From: Maritimibacter dapengensis
Lineage (GTDB): Bacteria; Pseudomonadota; Alphaproteobacteria; Rhodobacterales; Rhodobacteraceae
NCBI RefSeq assembly: GCF_019218265.1
Contig: NZ_JAHUZE010000002.1
Coordinates: 1,116,001 to 1,180,000 of the forward strand
Length of the DNA stretch: 64,000 nucleotides
Direction: 5' to 3'
Both the position numbers and the translations under genes were made by a program. Under the pieces are notes generated by a model. The model did no database searches. It was not told the DNA's origin and saw only the letters and a list, made by a program, of their open reading frames with translations. Below are positions 38,146 through 47,043 of the stretch, in pieces (positions within the stretch are counted from its first letter, which is position 1; each line of letters begins with the position of its first letter).

Positions 38146-39228
38146 ATGACCACAGGTGTTCTGCCGGATCAGGCGATCCGGGCGATGATCGAGGCCGGCA
38201 CGATTACCGCCAGCCCCGCCGTGATCCCGGAACAGATACAGCCCGCCTCGCTCGACCTGCGACTCGGCACGAAAGCCTACCGCGTCCGCGCGTCTTTTCT
38301 CGCGGGCGAAGGGGCAACGGTCGCAGACCGGCTCGCCGAGTTCGAGATGCACAGCATCGACCTGACGAATGGCGCGGTGCTCGAAAAAGGCGCAGTCTAC
38401 GTGGTCCCGCTGATGGAAAGCCTCGCGCTCCCAGACGGCGTGCAAGCGGTCGCCAATGCCAAAAGTTCGACCGGGCGTCTCGATCTTCTGACCCGGGCGA
38501 TCACAGATGGCGGCGTCGAATTCGACCGCATCGCGCCCGGATACACCGGCCCGCTCTACGCCGAGATCTGCCCGCGCAGCTTCTCGGTCCTCGTGCGCCC
38601 CGGTATGCGACTGAACCAGATCCGTTTCCGCGAAGGCCAGGCGATCCTCTCGGACGACGACCTGCGCGCGCGCCACGCTTCCGAACGGCTCGTCGACGGC
38701 GACGCCGTGATCGACGACGGCCTCGGCTTCTCGGTCGACCTGAAACCCGCCTCGGGCGATTTGGTCGGCTACCGTGCAAAGCCCCATTCCGGCGTGATCG
38801 ACCTCGACCTCATCGGGCATTACGACCCGGCGGAGTTCTGGGAACCGATCCGCACCACCGAAGGCCGCATCATCCTCGACCCCGGCGCATTCTACATCCT
38901 CGTCAGCCGCGAAGCCGTCCATATCCCGCCCGATTGCGCAGCCGAAATGGCGCCCTACCTCGCAATGGTCGGCGAATTCCGCGTCCACTACGCGGGATTC
39001 TTCGACCCCGGCTTCGGCCATGACGCCGCCGGTGGCGCGGGCTCACGCGGGGTGCTCGAAGTCCGCTGTCACGAAGCGCCTTTCGTGCTGGAACACGGTC
39101 AGGTCGTCGGGCGGTTGGTCTATGAAAAGATGTCGGAAATCCCCGAAACGCTTTACGGCGCGGACCTGAAATCAAACTACCAGGGCCAGGGTCTCAAGCT
39201 GTCGAAGCATTTCAAAACGCCCACCTGA
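38146..39228 (+). CDS. 2'-deoxycytidine 5'-triphosphate deaminase, double-domain form
   Basis: 360 residues from the ATG at 38146 (GGGAGGTG upstream), nearly twice the length of E. coli Dcd (193). The first half has PASLDLRLGTKAYRVRASF, VANAKSSTGRLDLLTRAITDGG and PGYTGPLYAEI, close to the Dcd signatures (RSSLGR..., DPGF.G...). The second half repeats the same fold elements (HIPPDCAAEMAPYL, VHYAGFFDPGFG, GVLEVRCHEAPFVLEHGQVVGRLVYEKM). It appears to be two dUTPase/Dcd-like barrels fused in tandem. The expected role is dCTP to dUTP for thymidylate supply; catalytic competence of each half is unverified. Confidence 0.85.
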   Translation: MTTGVLPDQAIRAMIEAGTITASPAVIPEQIQPASLDLRLGTKAYRVRASFLAGEGATVADRLAEFEMHSIDLTNGAVLEKGAVYVVPLMESLALPDGVQAVANAKSSTGRLDLLTRAITDGGVEFDRIAPGYTGPLYAEICPRSFSVLVRPGMRLNQIRFREGQAILSDDDLRARHASERLVDGDAVIDDGLGFSVDLKPASGDLVGYRAKPHSGVIDLDLIGHYDPAEFWEPIRTTEGRIILDPGAFYILVSREAVHIPPDCAAEMAPYLAMVGEFRVHYAGFFDPGFGHDAAGGAGSRGVLEVRCHEAPFVLEHGQVVGRLVYEKMSEIPETLYGADLKSNYQGQGLKLSKHFKTPT

Positions 39229-39300
39229 TCCCTTCATTGTTCCCGAAATACTTCAGGGGGTCCGGGGGACTGGTCCCCCGGTCGGTCGATTGGGCGCAGC
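39229..39300. repeat. Palindromic intergenic element, copy B
   Basis: On the minus strand it reads GAAGTATTTCGGGAACAATG (39235-39254) preceded by a 9-bp hairpin CCGGGGGAC/GTCCCCCGG (39262-39281). It is the inverse of copy C at 46951-47020 and lies between converging genes. Confidence 0.7.
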
Positions 39301-39322
39301 CCAAGCGAAACCGATAAGGGCT

Positions 39323-39532
39323 CTAGCGCATGCGCCGCGCCAGCCGCGCACCTTGCTTCGCGCGTTTCGCGGTCGCCTTCGCCGACTGGGCCCGCTTACG
39401 TTCTTCGGGCGTCATCTCTTCGCGGGTCTTCCCGCGGCGGGAGGCATAATCAATCCCCGCATCCACGCCGCGATGGATCACGCGCCGCATTATCATGCGT
39501 CCGATCATCATGATCATTCGTTCGATATTCAT
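39323..39532 (-). CDS. Small basic hypothetical protein
   Basis: 69 residues from MNIERMIMMIGRMIMRRVIH; the frame is open further upstream to 39571 but with no better start. The N-terminal third is Met/Ile/Arg-rich (an amphipathic helix), the rest Lys/Arg/Ala-rich with EEMTPEERKRAQ. No domain is recognised. It is last in the minus-strand run after scpB, 58 bp downstream. Small, but the reading frame is clean and the composition is protein-like. Confidence 0.6.
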   Translation of the reverse strand: MNIERMIMMIGRMIMRRVIHRGVDAGIDYASRRGKTREEMTPEERKRAQSAKATAKRAKQGARLARRMR

Positions 39533-39590
39533 GGCCTGCTCTTTCCTGGCGTATTGCCAATCATATAGCAAAAAGCGGCGTTTTTGTGAA

Positions 39591-40250
39591 TCACTCTTCG
39601 AAGAGCTCGGATTGACCCTCGTCGTCGTCGTCGGATTCCTCCTCGCCCACGCCCGCGTCCGGCGCCGGACGGCTTTCCAGAAGCCCGGCGGACCGAAGCT
39701 CTTTCAAACCCGGCAGATCGCGTGCGCTTTCCAGCCCGAAATGATCCAGAAAGCCTTGCGTGACGACGAAAGTGACGGGGCGGCCCGGCGACATGCGGCG
39801 GCGACCGAAGCGTATCCATTCCATCTCGATCAACTGGTCCACCGTGCCACGGCTGACACTCACGCCCCGGATTTCCTCGATTTCGGCACGCGTGACAGGC
39901 TGGTGGTAGGCGATGATCGCCAGCGTCTCGATCGCGGCCCGGCTGAGCTTCTTTTGCTCAACCGTTTCCTTCTGCATGAGATAGCCGAGATCCGATGCCG
40001 TTCGGATCGCGTAGGCATCACCCACGCGCACCACGTTCACGCCGCGCCCCTCGTAACGCTTGCGCAAATGCACCAGCGCCTCGGACGGGTCCGATCCGTG
40101 CGGCATCCGGGCGGTCAGTTCGGCCACCGTCACGGGTTCGGCGGACGCGAACAGCACGGCCTCGACCATACGTTCCTGTTCACCCATCGGCGGCGCCTCG
40201 AACAGGCTTTCCTCGATCTCGGTTTCAGTGGTGTCGGCGTCGTCAGTCAT
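39591..40250 (-). CDS. scpB: Segregation and condensation protein B
   Basis: 219 residues from the ATG at 40250. Two winged-helix domains: MVEAVLFASAEPVTVAELTARMP and KKLSRAAIETLAIIAYHQPVTRAEIEEIRGVSV. Acidic tails at both ends. Bridges SMC-ScpA for chromosome condensation. Its start overlaps the end of scpA by 8 bp, so the two are coupled. Confidence 0.95.
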   Translation of the reverse strand: MTDDADTTETEIEESLFEAPPMGEQERMVEAVLFASAEPVTVAELTARMPHGSDPSEALVHLRKRYEGRGVNVVRVGDAYAIRTASDLGYLMQKETVEQKKLSRAAIETLAIIAYHQPVTRAEIEEIRGVSVSRGTVDQLIEMEWIRFGRRRMSPGRPVTFVVTQGFLDHFGLESARDLPGLKELRSAGLLESRPAPDAGVGEEESDDDDEGQSELFEE

Positions 40251-41031
40251 TCGGTTTCCTGCGAATCTGGATCGGGGCGAAGGTCTCGCCCTGCCGTATC
40301 TCGATCGCACCCGCCTTGGCGAGTTCGAGCGAGGCGGCGAAATTGGCGGCAGTGGCCGAGCGGCGACGCACAGGGTCGGTTTCCCAGCCTTCGGGCATGT
40401 ATGACATGATGTCGGTCCAATCGCCCGCGAAACCGATCAACCCACGCATCCGGTCGAGCGCCTCCTCCAAGGTCATCACGCTGTCGCGGTCCATGACGAA
40501 GGGGCGAAACTCGTCACGGGTGCGGATGCGGGCATAGCCTTGCATGAGGTCCAGAAGCGTCGCCGTATACGTGATACGCCGCCGCCGCTCGACCACCTCG
40601 ACCTGTCCGCGCACGAAGAAGTCGCGGCCTTTCTGGTCCCGGGCCATGAGCTTCGCGGCCACGTCCCGCATCGCCTGCAAGCGCTCAAGCTGGAACGCCA
40701 GATGCGCGGCCAGTTCCTCACCCGAAGGCCCCTCTTCCGACGGATCGGGCGGCAGAAGAAGGCGCGACTTGAGAAACGCAAGCCACGCGGCCATCACGAG
40801 GTAATCGGCCGCCAGCTCGATGCGAAGGTGACGCGCCTTTTCGATGAAACCAAGGTATTGCTCGGCAAGCGCCAGCACCGAGATCTGCCTGAGATCAACC
40901 TTCTGGGTGCGCGACAGGGTGAGCAACAGGTCGAGTGGGCCTTCGTAGCCCTCGACCTCGACGATCAGCGCCTCCGCCGCCATGCGCTCGGACACGGACA
41001 GAATATCTGCCTGGAACTCTTCGTCGGACAT
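40243..41031 (-). CDS. scpA: Segregation and condensation protein A
   Basis: 262 residues. Kleisin of the SMC complex: VEGYEGPLDLLLTLSRTQKVDLRQISVLALAEQYLGFI at the N-terminus, EYLVMAAWLAFLKSRLLLP-like helix, and a C-terminal winged helix (RRSATAANFAASLELAKAGAIEIRQGETFAPI). It starts 20 bp after nagZ on the same strand. Confidence 0.95.
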   Translation of the reverse strand: MSDEEFQADILSVSERMAAEALIVEVEGYEGPLDLLLTLSRTQKVDLRQISVLALAEQYLGFIEKARHLRIELAADYLVMAAWLAFLKSRLLLPPDPSEEGPSGEELAAHLAFQLERLQAMRDVAAKLMARDQKGRDFFVRGQVEVVERRRRITYTATLLDLMQGYARIRTRDEFRPFVMDRDSVMTLEEALDRMRGLIGFAGDWTDIMSYMPEGWETDPVRRRSATAANFAASLELAKAGAIEIRQGETFAPIQIRRKPND

Positions 41032-41050
41032 GGTGAAAGGGGCGGCCCAG

Positions 41051-42046
41051 CTACTGCGTCAACAAGGCCTCAAATTCCGCGTCCAGCGCGTCAATGTCAA
41101 TGGCATCAGGCTCCTTGCGCCATGTGAGCGCGGTCTCGGCGCGTGCCGCCGCCACACCGTCGAGCGCGCCCGCGCCTTCGACAACCTGGACCATCTCGTC
41201 CATCTCGCCATTACAATGGAGGATGATGTCGCAACCGGCATTTCTCGCCGCCGATGCGCGCGCGGCAAAGGGTCCTTCGAGCGCTTTCATCGAAATGTCG
41301 TCGGTCATCAACAGCCCGGAAAACCCGATCCTGTCCCGGATGATCTCGATCATTTTGGGTGAGGTCGTGGCCGGGTTCTCGGCGTCGATGTCGGTATAGA
41401 CGATATGCGCCGTCATTGCGAGCGGAAGGCCGGATACGCTCTGGAAGGCAAGGAAGTCGGAAACCCGCAGCGCCTTTTCCCGGGCCTTGACCACCGGCAG
41501 TTCCAGATGGCTGTCCGCCGTGGCGCGCCCGTGTCCGGGGATATGTTTGACCACCGGGAGAACGCCACCGTCCACCAGCCCCGTGGCAACCGCGCCCGCG
41601 ATCTCGGCCACTTTGACGACGTCGTTGCCGTAGCAGCGGTTCATGAGGATGTCGTGCGTGTCGGGTTGGGCCAGATCCAGAACCGGGGCGCAATTGCCGT
41701 CAAGTCCGACCGCCCGCAGTTCATGCGCGATGATGCGGTAACGCAGGTACATCGCTTCGGCCGCCTTGCGCGGGTTCAGCTTCACCTGTTCCATCGGCGG
41801 CAACCATTCCCGCCAATGCGGTGCGGTCAGCCGGGCCACCCGTCCGCCTTCCTGGTCGATGAAGATCGGGGCGTCCCGCCCGACCGCTTCACGAATTTCC
41901 GTGGTCAGCCAGACAAGCTGCTCCGGGTCCTCCACATTCCGTGCGAACAGGATGAAACCCCAGGGTTGGGCTTTCGCGAAGAAGTCGCGCTCAGCACGGC
42001 TGAGTCTCGGGCCCTGACAGCCCAGGATCGTCGCGCCGAGAGGCAT
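41051..42046 (-). CDS. nagZ: Beta-N-acetylhexosaminidase, GH3
   Basis: 331 residues, no signal peptide, cytoplasmic. GH3 catalytic features: FILFARNVEDPEQL, FIDQEGGRVARL, the general acid/base loop KHIPGHGRATADSHLELP (His-Asp pair), and the nucleophile Asp in LLMTDDISMKAL. NagZ removes GlcNAc from anhydro-muropeptides in cell-wall recycling. It starts one base after the stop of the SPOR-domain gene, consistent with an envelope-maintenance operon. Confidence 0.95.
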   Translation of the reverse strand: MPLGATILGCQGPRLSRAERDFFAKAQPWGFILFARNVEDPEQLVWLTTEIREAVGRDAPIFIDQEGGRVARLTAPHWREWLPPMEQVKLNPRKAAEAMYLRYRIIAHELRAVGLDGNCAPVLDLAQPDTHDILMNRCYGNDVVKVAEIAGAVATGLVDGGVLPVVKHIPGHGRATADSHLELPVVKAREKALRVSDFLAFQSVSGLPLAMTAHIVYTDIDAENPATTSPKMIEIIRDRIGFSGLLMTDDISMKALEGPFAARASAARNAGCDIILHCNGEMDEMVQVVEGAGALDGVAAARAETALTWRKEPDAIDIDALDAEFEALLTQ

Positions 42047-42047
42047 A

Positions 42048-43466
42048 TCAGCGCGTGACGACCGGAATACAGGCCGCCTGCCCCGCCATCAGTGCGGCGC
42101 AGAACCGGCGGGCATCCGACAGGTCGTCAAACCCCATGGCACGCAAGCGATAGAATGTCTTGCCACCCGATTGCGCCTGTTCGATCACGCGGGATTTGCC
42201 GGTGAGGTACTCGTCGAAACGCCCGGCGAGTTGATCCCATTCGGCGCGTGCCACGTCTTCGGTGTCGTAGGCACCGAGTTGCACGAGCCGGGTTCCTGCC
42301 GGAATGTCGGCCGCCGAGACTTCGTCCGTTGCGACCTCGGTCGCGGCCAGAAGCGCATCGGTCGACGGCTGGGCCGCAGCGCGGGTGACGAGATTTTCGG
42401 GCCGCGCCCGCGGACGCGGCGAAACCTTTGGCCCCGGACCGGTCACGACCTCTTCGGATGCGAACGCGAGTTCGGACCCGATCGCCTCTTCCACGGCCTC
42501 GTCCATCGCGCTCGCCTCGGCTTCCGGTTCGCTCAGAGGCTCCTGACCCGATGCGATTTCGTCCGCGAGGGCCAGCGCATCGGAACGCGCATCGTCGGCA
42601 TCTGCCGACACCGGTTCTGCCGACAGGTCTTCCTCCGGGCGGAACTCCCCGGCCTCGGCCTCCGGCGTAGCCGCCAGTACGGGTTCCGACACGACAGGCG
42701 CATCCTCAGGCGTCAGGTCTTCGGCACCGGGTGCCAAGAGCACTTGGTCGGCCGGACCTTCGGCAACACCGACCGCGGCCACGTTGTTGACTGCAAGTCC
42801 CTGGTTTTCCGCGGCTTCGCCCCCAGGGTTCTCCGGCGCGATCCGCATCGCTCCCTCGAGCGCGGCCACGACCGGAACCTCGGTCGCGTCCCGCACCGCA
42901 AGGTTGTAGCCCCAAACAGCAAGACCGGCGATAAGCGCAATCGACGTCATCGCGCCAAATCCATTGACCAATCGGCCAAATCGCCCCGAGCCGCCGTCCT
43001 GATCCAGAGGCTGCGCGCGATAATCCTGCTCATGTTGCGGATAATACGGCTGCGAAGGTGCCGCCGGATACCCGTGCGCCGCCGATTGAGGTTGTTGTTG
43101 GGCATGCGTGTGCATCTGCACGTGAGCCTGCGCGTGCGAGTGCTGCGGCTGCCCGCCATACCCGTGATGCGCCGGATCCATCTGCGCCGGATACCCCGGG
43201 GCATGTTGACCGGCATAGGGATGACCCTGTGGCTGCACCTGCTGTTGAGCCGGCGCGCGCATCGGCGGCTCATTCCGCGCAATGCGTGTGCTCGGCTGCT
43301 CAGCTTGCCATTGTTGCGGCTGCGGCTGCGCCGACGGATGATTGCCGTGATAGGTCTGCGACGCGTGATCTTGCGGCGATTGCTGCGGCGCGTGGTGCTG
43401 CGGTTGATAATATCCGGGATTCGTCACGACGGGTGCCGGTCGGCTCCCCCAATGCGCGTCTGCCAT
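42048..43466 (-). CDS. SPOR-domain protein with His/Gln-rich cytoplasmic tail
   Basis: 472 residues from the ATG at 43466 (GAGGCAGG upstream). Residues 1-170 are low complexity, dominated by Gln, His, Pro, Ala and Tyr. A single transmembrane helix follows at about 180-200 (MTSIALIAGLAVWGYNLAV), then a long acidic periplasmic linker. A C-terminal SPOR domain (about 395-472: TRLVQLGAYDTEDVARAEWDQL ... FYRLRAMGFDDLSDARRFCAALM) binds denuded septal peptidoglycan. It is placed between argS and nagZ, as in related genomes. A cell-division or septal-wall role is likely. Confidence 0.88.
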   Translation of the reverse strand: MADAHWGSRPAPVVTNPGYYQPQHHAPQQSPQDHASQTYHGNHPSAQPQPQQWQAEQPSTRIARNEPPMRAPAQQQVQPQGHPYAGQHAPGYPAQMDPAHHGYGGQPQHSHAQAHVQMHTHAQQQPQSAAHGYPAAPSQPYYPQHEQDYRAQPLDQDGGSGRFGRLVNGFGAMTSIALIAGLAVWGYNLAVRDATEVPVVAALEGAMRIAPENPGGEAAENQGLAVNNVAAVGVAEGPADQVLLAPGAEDLTPEDAPVVSEPVLAATPEAEAGEFRPEEDLSAEPVSADADDARSDALALADEIASGQEPLSEPEAEASAMDEAVEEAIGSELAFASEEVVTGPGPKVSPRPRARPENLVTRAAAQPSTDALLAATEVATDEVSAADIPAGTRLVQLGAYDTEDVARAEWDQLAGRFDEYLTGKSRVIEQAQSGGKTFYRLRAMGFDDLSDARRFCAALMAGQAACIPVVTR

Positions 43467-43582
43467 GTCCTGCCTCGCTTCGGCGTTCAAGGCGCGTCCG
43501 CCCTCGCCGTTATCTGGTGCCTTGCCTGACCCGCGACGCCGCGGGCCGAACCTCATTCACCACCCGGCAGCACTTTGTTGTA

Positions 43583-45301
43583 TCAGCGCATTTCTTCGAG
43601 TGGCGTCACGCCGAGAATACCAAGGCCCGCTGAAATCACAACGGAAACGGCTTTTGGAAGAGCAATTTTTCCCTCTGTTGCAGCAGAATCACTGTCCTGC
43701 ACGAAGCGCAGGGACGCGTCGTCATTGCCCTTGTTCCAAAGCGTGTGGAACTCGGACGCCAGATCGTAGAGATAAAATGCGATGCGATGCGGCTCATGCG
43801 TCCGCGCGGCGATCTCGACCACGCGCGGCCACTCCGCAAGCTTCTGGGCCACGGCAAATTCCGCGGAATCGGCAAGCAACGGAACCCCAGCCCGCGCGCC
43901 CAGATCAGCGGCCTTGCGCAGGACCGAATGGCACCGCGCATTGGCATATTGCACGTAGAACACCGGGTTGTCCTTGGACTGCTCCAACGCCTTGTCGAAA
44001 TCGAAATCGAGCGGCGCGTCGTTCTTGCGGGTGAGCATGATGAACCGGGTCACGTCCGGCCCGACCTCGTCCACCACGTCGCGCAGCGTCACGAAAGTGC
44101 CTGCGCGTTTGGACATCTTGAACGGTTCGCCGTTCTTGTAGAGCTTGACGAGCTGCGTGAGCTTGATGTCGAGCGGCACCCGGTCGCCGGACAGGGCCGC
44201 CACGGCCGCCTTCATCCTCTTGACGTAGCCGCCATGGTCGGCCCCGAATACATCAATAAGCTGATCGAACCCTCTGGAAACCTTGTCGAAATGATAGGCG
44301 ATGTCGGGGGCGAAATAGGTCCACGCGCCGTCCGACTTCATGATCGGGCGATCTACGTCGTCACCGTAGTCGGTCGACTTGAACAGGGTCTGCTCCCGCG
44401 GCTCCCAATCCTCGGGCAATTTGCCCTTGGGCGGCTCGAGCGTGCCCTTGTAAATGAGCCCTTTGCCCTCGAGGTCCTCGATCGCCGCCTCGATCCGGCC
44501 GGTGCCGTAAAGCGATTTTTCCGAAAAGAATACGTCCATCTCGACGCCAAGCGCGGCAAGGTCGGCGCGGATCAGGTCCATCATCTTCTCGGTGGCGAAT
44601 TCCCGCACCTCATCGAGCCAGAACTGTTCGCCCTTACCCACGAACTTGTCGCCGACCTTCGCCTTGAGCGCCTCGCCCACCTCGATCAGGTAATCGCCGG
44701 GATAGGTGCCGTCCTCGAAGGCGACCTCCTGCCCGTGTGCTTCGAGATACCGCAGATAGACCGAGCGCGCGAGCACATCGACCTGTGCCCCGCCGTCATT
44801 GATGTAATACTCCCGGGTCACGTCATGACCGGCGTATTCCAGAAGGCTGGCCAAGGCATCGCCGAACACAGCGCCCCGCGTGTGGCCGACATGAAGCGGA
44901 CCCGTCGGATTGGCCGACACGTATTCCACGTTCACCTTCGCGCCCTGCCCCATCTGTGACTGGCCGTAATCGCCCTCGACGAGGATCGCCTCGACAAGGC
45001 CGGACCAGACGGACGCATCGAGCCGCAGGTTCAAGAACCCCGGCCCCGCCACATCCGCACTCGCCACCCGGTCGTCCGCCGCCAGCTTGACCGCGAGCGC
45101 GTCCGCAATGTCACGCGGCTTGGCACCGGCGGGCTTGGCCAGAACCATCGCGGCATTCGTCGCCATGTCCCCATGCGCCGGATCGCGCGGCGGCTCGACC
45201 GCGACATTGGCGAAATCGAGACCTTCGGGCAATGCGCCCTCGCTCACCATCGTATCGAGCGACGCGATCACGAGCGAACGGATGTCGGCAAAAAGGTTCA
45301 T
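43583..45301 (-). CDS. argS: Arginyl-tRNA synthetase
   Basis: 572 residues, class I synthetase. HIGH-type motif in [29 protein letters not shown]-type motif in [15 protein letters not shown], and the DALR anticodon-binding domain at the C-terminus ([12 protein letters not shown]). ATG at 45301. Between dgt-like and SPOR genes on the same strand. Confidence 0.97.
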   Translation of the reverse strand: MNLFADIRSLVIASLDTMVSEGALPEGLDFANVAVEPPRDPAHGDMATNAAMVLAKPAGAKPRDIADALAVKLAADDRVASADVAGPGFLNLRLDASVWSGLVEAILVEGDYGQSQMGQGAKVNVEYVSANPTGPLHVGHTRGAVFGDALASLLEYAGHDVTREYYINDGGAQVDVLARSVYLRYLEAHGQEVAFEDGTYPGDYLIEVGEALKAKVGDKFVGKGEQFWLDEVREFATEKMMDLIRADLAALGVEMDVFFSEKSLYGTGRIEAAIEDLEGKGLIYKGTLEPPKGKLPEDWEPREQTLFKSTDYGDDVDRPIMKSDGAWTYFAPDIAYHFDKVSRGFDQLIDVFGADHGGYVKRMKAAVAALSGDRVPLDIKLTQLVKLYKNGEPFKMSKRAGTFVTLRDVVDEVGPDVTRFIMLTRKNDAPLDFDFDKALEQSKDNPVFYVQYANARCHSVLRKAADLGARAGVPLLADSAEFAVAQKLAEWPRVVEIAARTHEPHRIAFYLYDLASEFHTLWNKGNDDASLRFVQDSDSAATEGKIALPKAVSVVISAGLGILGVTPLEEMR

Positions 45302-45372
45302 GGTGTTCCTCTGGAATAAGACCCGCGCGGTCTAGCACCTCTGGCCCAAAGGTCAACGGCTGGCACGCCTCG

Positions 45373-46533
45373 TCACAAGCGCGAGCGTGTATCGGCCCCG
45401 CCAACGAGCTGGCCATGCGTCTCGATGGCGAAACGGTCTGTCATGCCCGCGATGTAATCCGCGACGATCCGCGCCAGCGCCCGCTCATCCGTGGCCTTCG
45501 CCACGTCTTCGCGCCATTCCGAAGGCAGAAGCTCGGGGTTTTCCATGAAGAGCGGGAAAAGCTCGTTCACGATCATGGTGACTTCCTTGCGCATCAAGAC
45601 GACCGAATGGGCGCGGTAGACCTGCCGGAACAAAAAGCCCCGCAGCGTCTTCAACTCTTGCCACAACGCGTCCGAGAAACGGATCAACTGCTGGCCCGCG
45701 TGCCGAACGTCCTCGGCGGAACCCGGCTTCGCTTCCGCGATCAATTCCTGCGACCGCGCCAAAACGTCCTCGACCATGGTACCGAAAACACGGCGCAGCG
45801 CCTCGTGCCGCCGACGGTTCGAATCGAGCAGCGGATAACGCCGGTCCACCTCGTCGTATGCGCGTTTGATCATCGGGATCTCGTAGATGTCTTCCTCGCT
45901 GATCAGGCGTGCCCGGATCGCGTCGTGAAGATCGTGGTTGTTGTACGCGATGTCGTCGGAAAGCGCTGCCACCTGTGCCTCGAGCGACGCATGGGTGCCA
46001 AGTTCGAGATCGTGGCGTGCGTTGTATTCCGCCAGCGCCACGGGAATATCGCCGGTCACCGGGCCGTTGTGCTTGGCAATTCCCTCGAGCGTCTCCCACG
46101 TCAGGTTGAGCCCGTCGAAATCGGCATAGTGGCGTTCGAGCGAAGTCACAATCCTGAGCGCCTGCGCGTTGTGGTCAAACCCGCCATAGGGCTCCATCAG
46201 CGCGTCCAGCGCATCCTCGCCGGTATGTCCGAAAGGCGTATGGCCAAGGTCATGCGCCAGCGCCACGGCTTCGGTCAGGTGCTCGTTCAAACCAAGAGTG
46301 CCCGCAATGGTCCGCGCGACCTGCGCCACCTCGATCGAATGGGTTAGCCGCGTGCGGTAGTAATCGCCCTCATGCTCCAGAAAAACCTGCGTCTTGTGTT
46401 TCAGCCTGCGAAACGCCGAGGCATGGATGATGCGGTCGCGGTCGCGTTGAAACGCTGACCGGAAGACGCTTTCGTCCTCAGGGAAGAGCCGCCCGCGGCT
46501 CGATTTCGGATCACACGCGAATGTGGCTGTCAT
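45373..46533 (-). CDS. Deoxyguanosinetriphosphate triphosphohydrolase-like protein
   Basis: 386 residues from the ATG at 46533 (MTATFACDPKSSRGR); the frame stays open upstream to 47724 but that part is antisense to other genes. HD-domain metal ligands are visible: H in RLTHSIEVAQVAR, HD in AVALAHDLGHTPFGHTGEDAL, and D in LSDDIAYNNHDLHDA. The family removes triphosphate from dNTPs. It starts 78 bp from the divergent IscA-type gene. Confidence 0.93.
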   Translation of the reverse strand: MTATFACDPKSSRGRLFPEDESVFRSAFQRDRDRIIHASAFRRLKHKTQVFLEHEGDYYRTRLTHSIEVAQVARTIAGTLGLNEHLTEAVALAHDLGHTPFGHTGEDALDALMEPYGGFDHNAQALRIVTSLERHYADFDGLNLTWETLEGIAKHNGPVTGDIPVALAEYNARHDLELGTHASLEAQVAALSDDIAYNNHDLHDAIRARLISEEDIYEIPMIKRAYDEVDRRYPLLDSNRRRHEALRRVFGTMVEDVLARSQELIAEAKPGSAEDVRHAGQQLIRFSDALWQELKTLRGFLFRQVYRAHSVVLMRKEVTMIVNELFPLFMENPELLPSEWREDVAKATDERALARIVADYIAGMTDRFAIETHGQLVGGADTRSRL

Positions 46534-46611
46534 GCTCGCCTCGTTCCCTTGCCGCCCCCCGGCACTCCTCCTATATTCCATTGGAGAGACAAGGAAAACA
46601 CGGGTGTCGAT

Positions 46612-46941
46612 ATGGAACTCAACCTGCCCCCCAAAGTGACCGACCGCGCCTTCGCCCGGCTGGGCGAGATCGGTGCGGGCAAGGACGGCAAAGCCCTGCG
46701 CGTCGCCGTCGAAGGTGGCGGATGTTCGGGCTTTCAATACGATATCGCGCTGGACGATCCCGGCGACGGCGACCTCGTGCTCGAAGGCTCGGGCGAGAAA
46801 GTCGTGATCGACGAAGTGTCGCTCCCGTTCCTCGCAGGTGCCACGATCGACTTCACCGAGGAACTGATTGGGGCCCGGTTCATCATCGACAACCCGAACG
46901 CGTCCAGCTCCTGCGGTTGCGGCACGTCCTTTTCCATGTAA
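46612..46941 (+). CDS. A-type Fe-S cluster carrier (IscA/ErpA family)
   Basis: 109 residues from MELNLPPKVTDRAFARL. The three conserved cysteines are present: GGGCSGFQY and the C-terminal SSCGCGTSF. A-type carriers receive Fe-S clusters from the scaffold and pass them to apoproteins. ErpA-like in length; I do not assign which paralogue it is. An in-frame ATG at 46549 is possible but would overlap the divergent promoter. It is followed by palindromic element C. Confidence 0.93.
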   Translation: MELNLPPKVTDRAFARLGEIGAGKDGKALRVAVEGGGCSGFQYDIALDDPGDGDLVLEGSGEKVVIDEVSLPFLAGATIDFTEELIGARFIIDNPNASSSCGCGTSFSM

Positions 46942-46950
46942 GACGCTGAA

Positions 46951-47020
46951 CTTGCGACTTGCGTCGCAAACGGGGGCTCTGCCCCCGCACCCCCGAAGTA
47001 TTTTCGGAACAATGAAGGGG
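46951..47020. repeat. Palindromic intergenic element, copy C
   Basis: Two hairpins, TTGCGAC/GTCGCAA (46952-46969) and CGGGGGC/GCCCCCG (46971-46987), then GAAGTATTTTCGGAACAATG (46995-47014). The latter matches copy B (39235-39254, opposite strand) except near its middle. Confidence 0.7.
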
Positions 47021-47043
47021 ACCGTGGACAAGGGACGCGCGGC

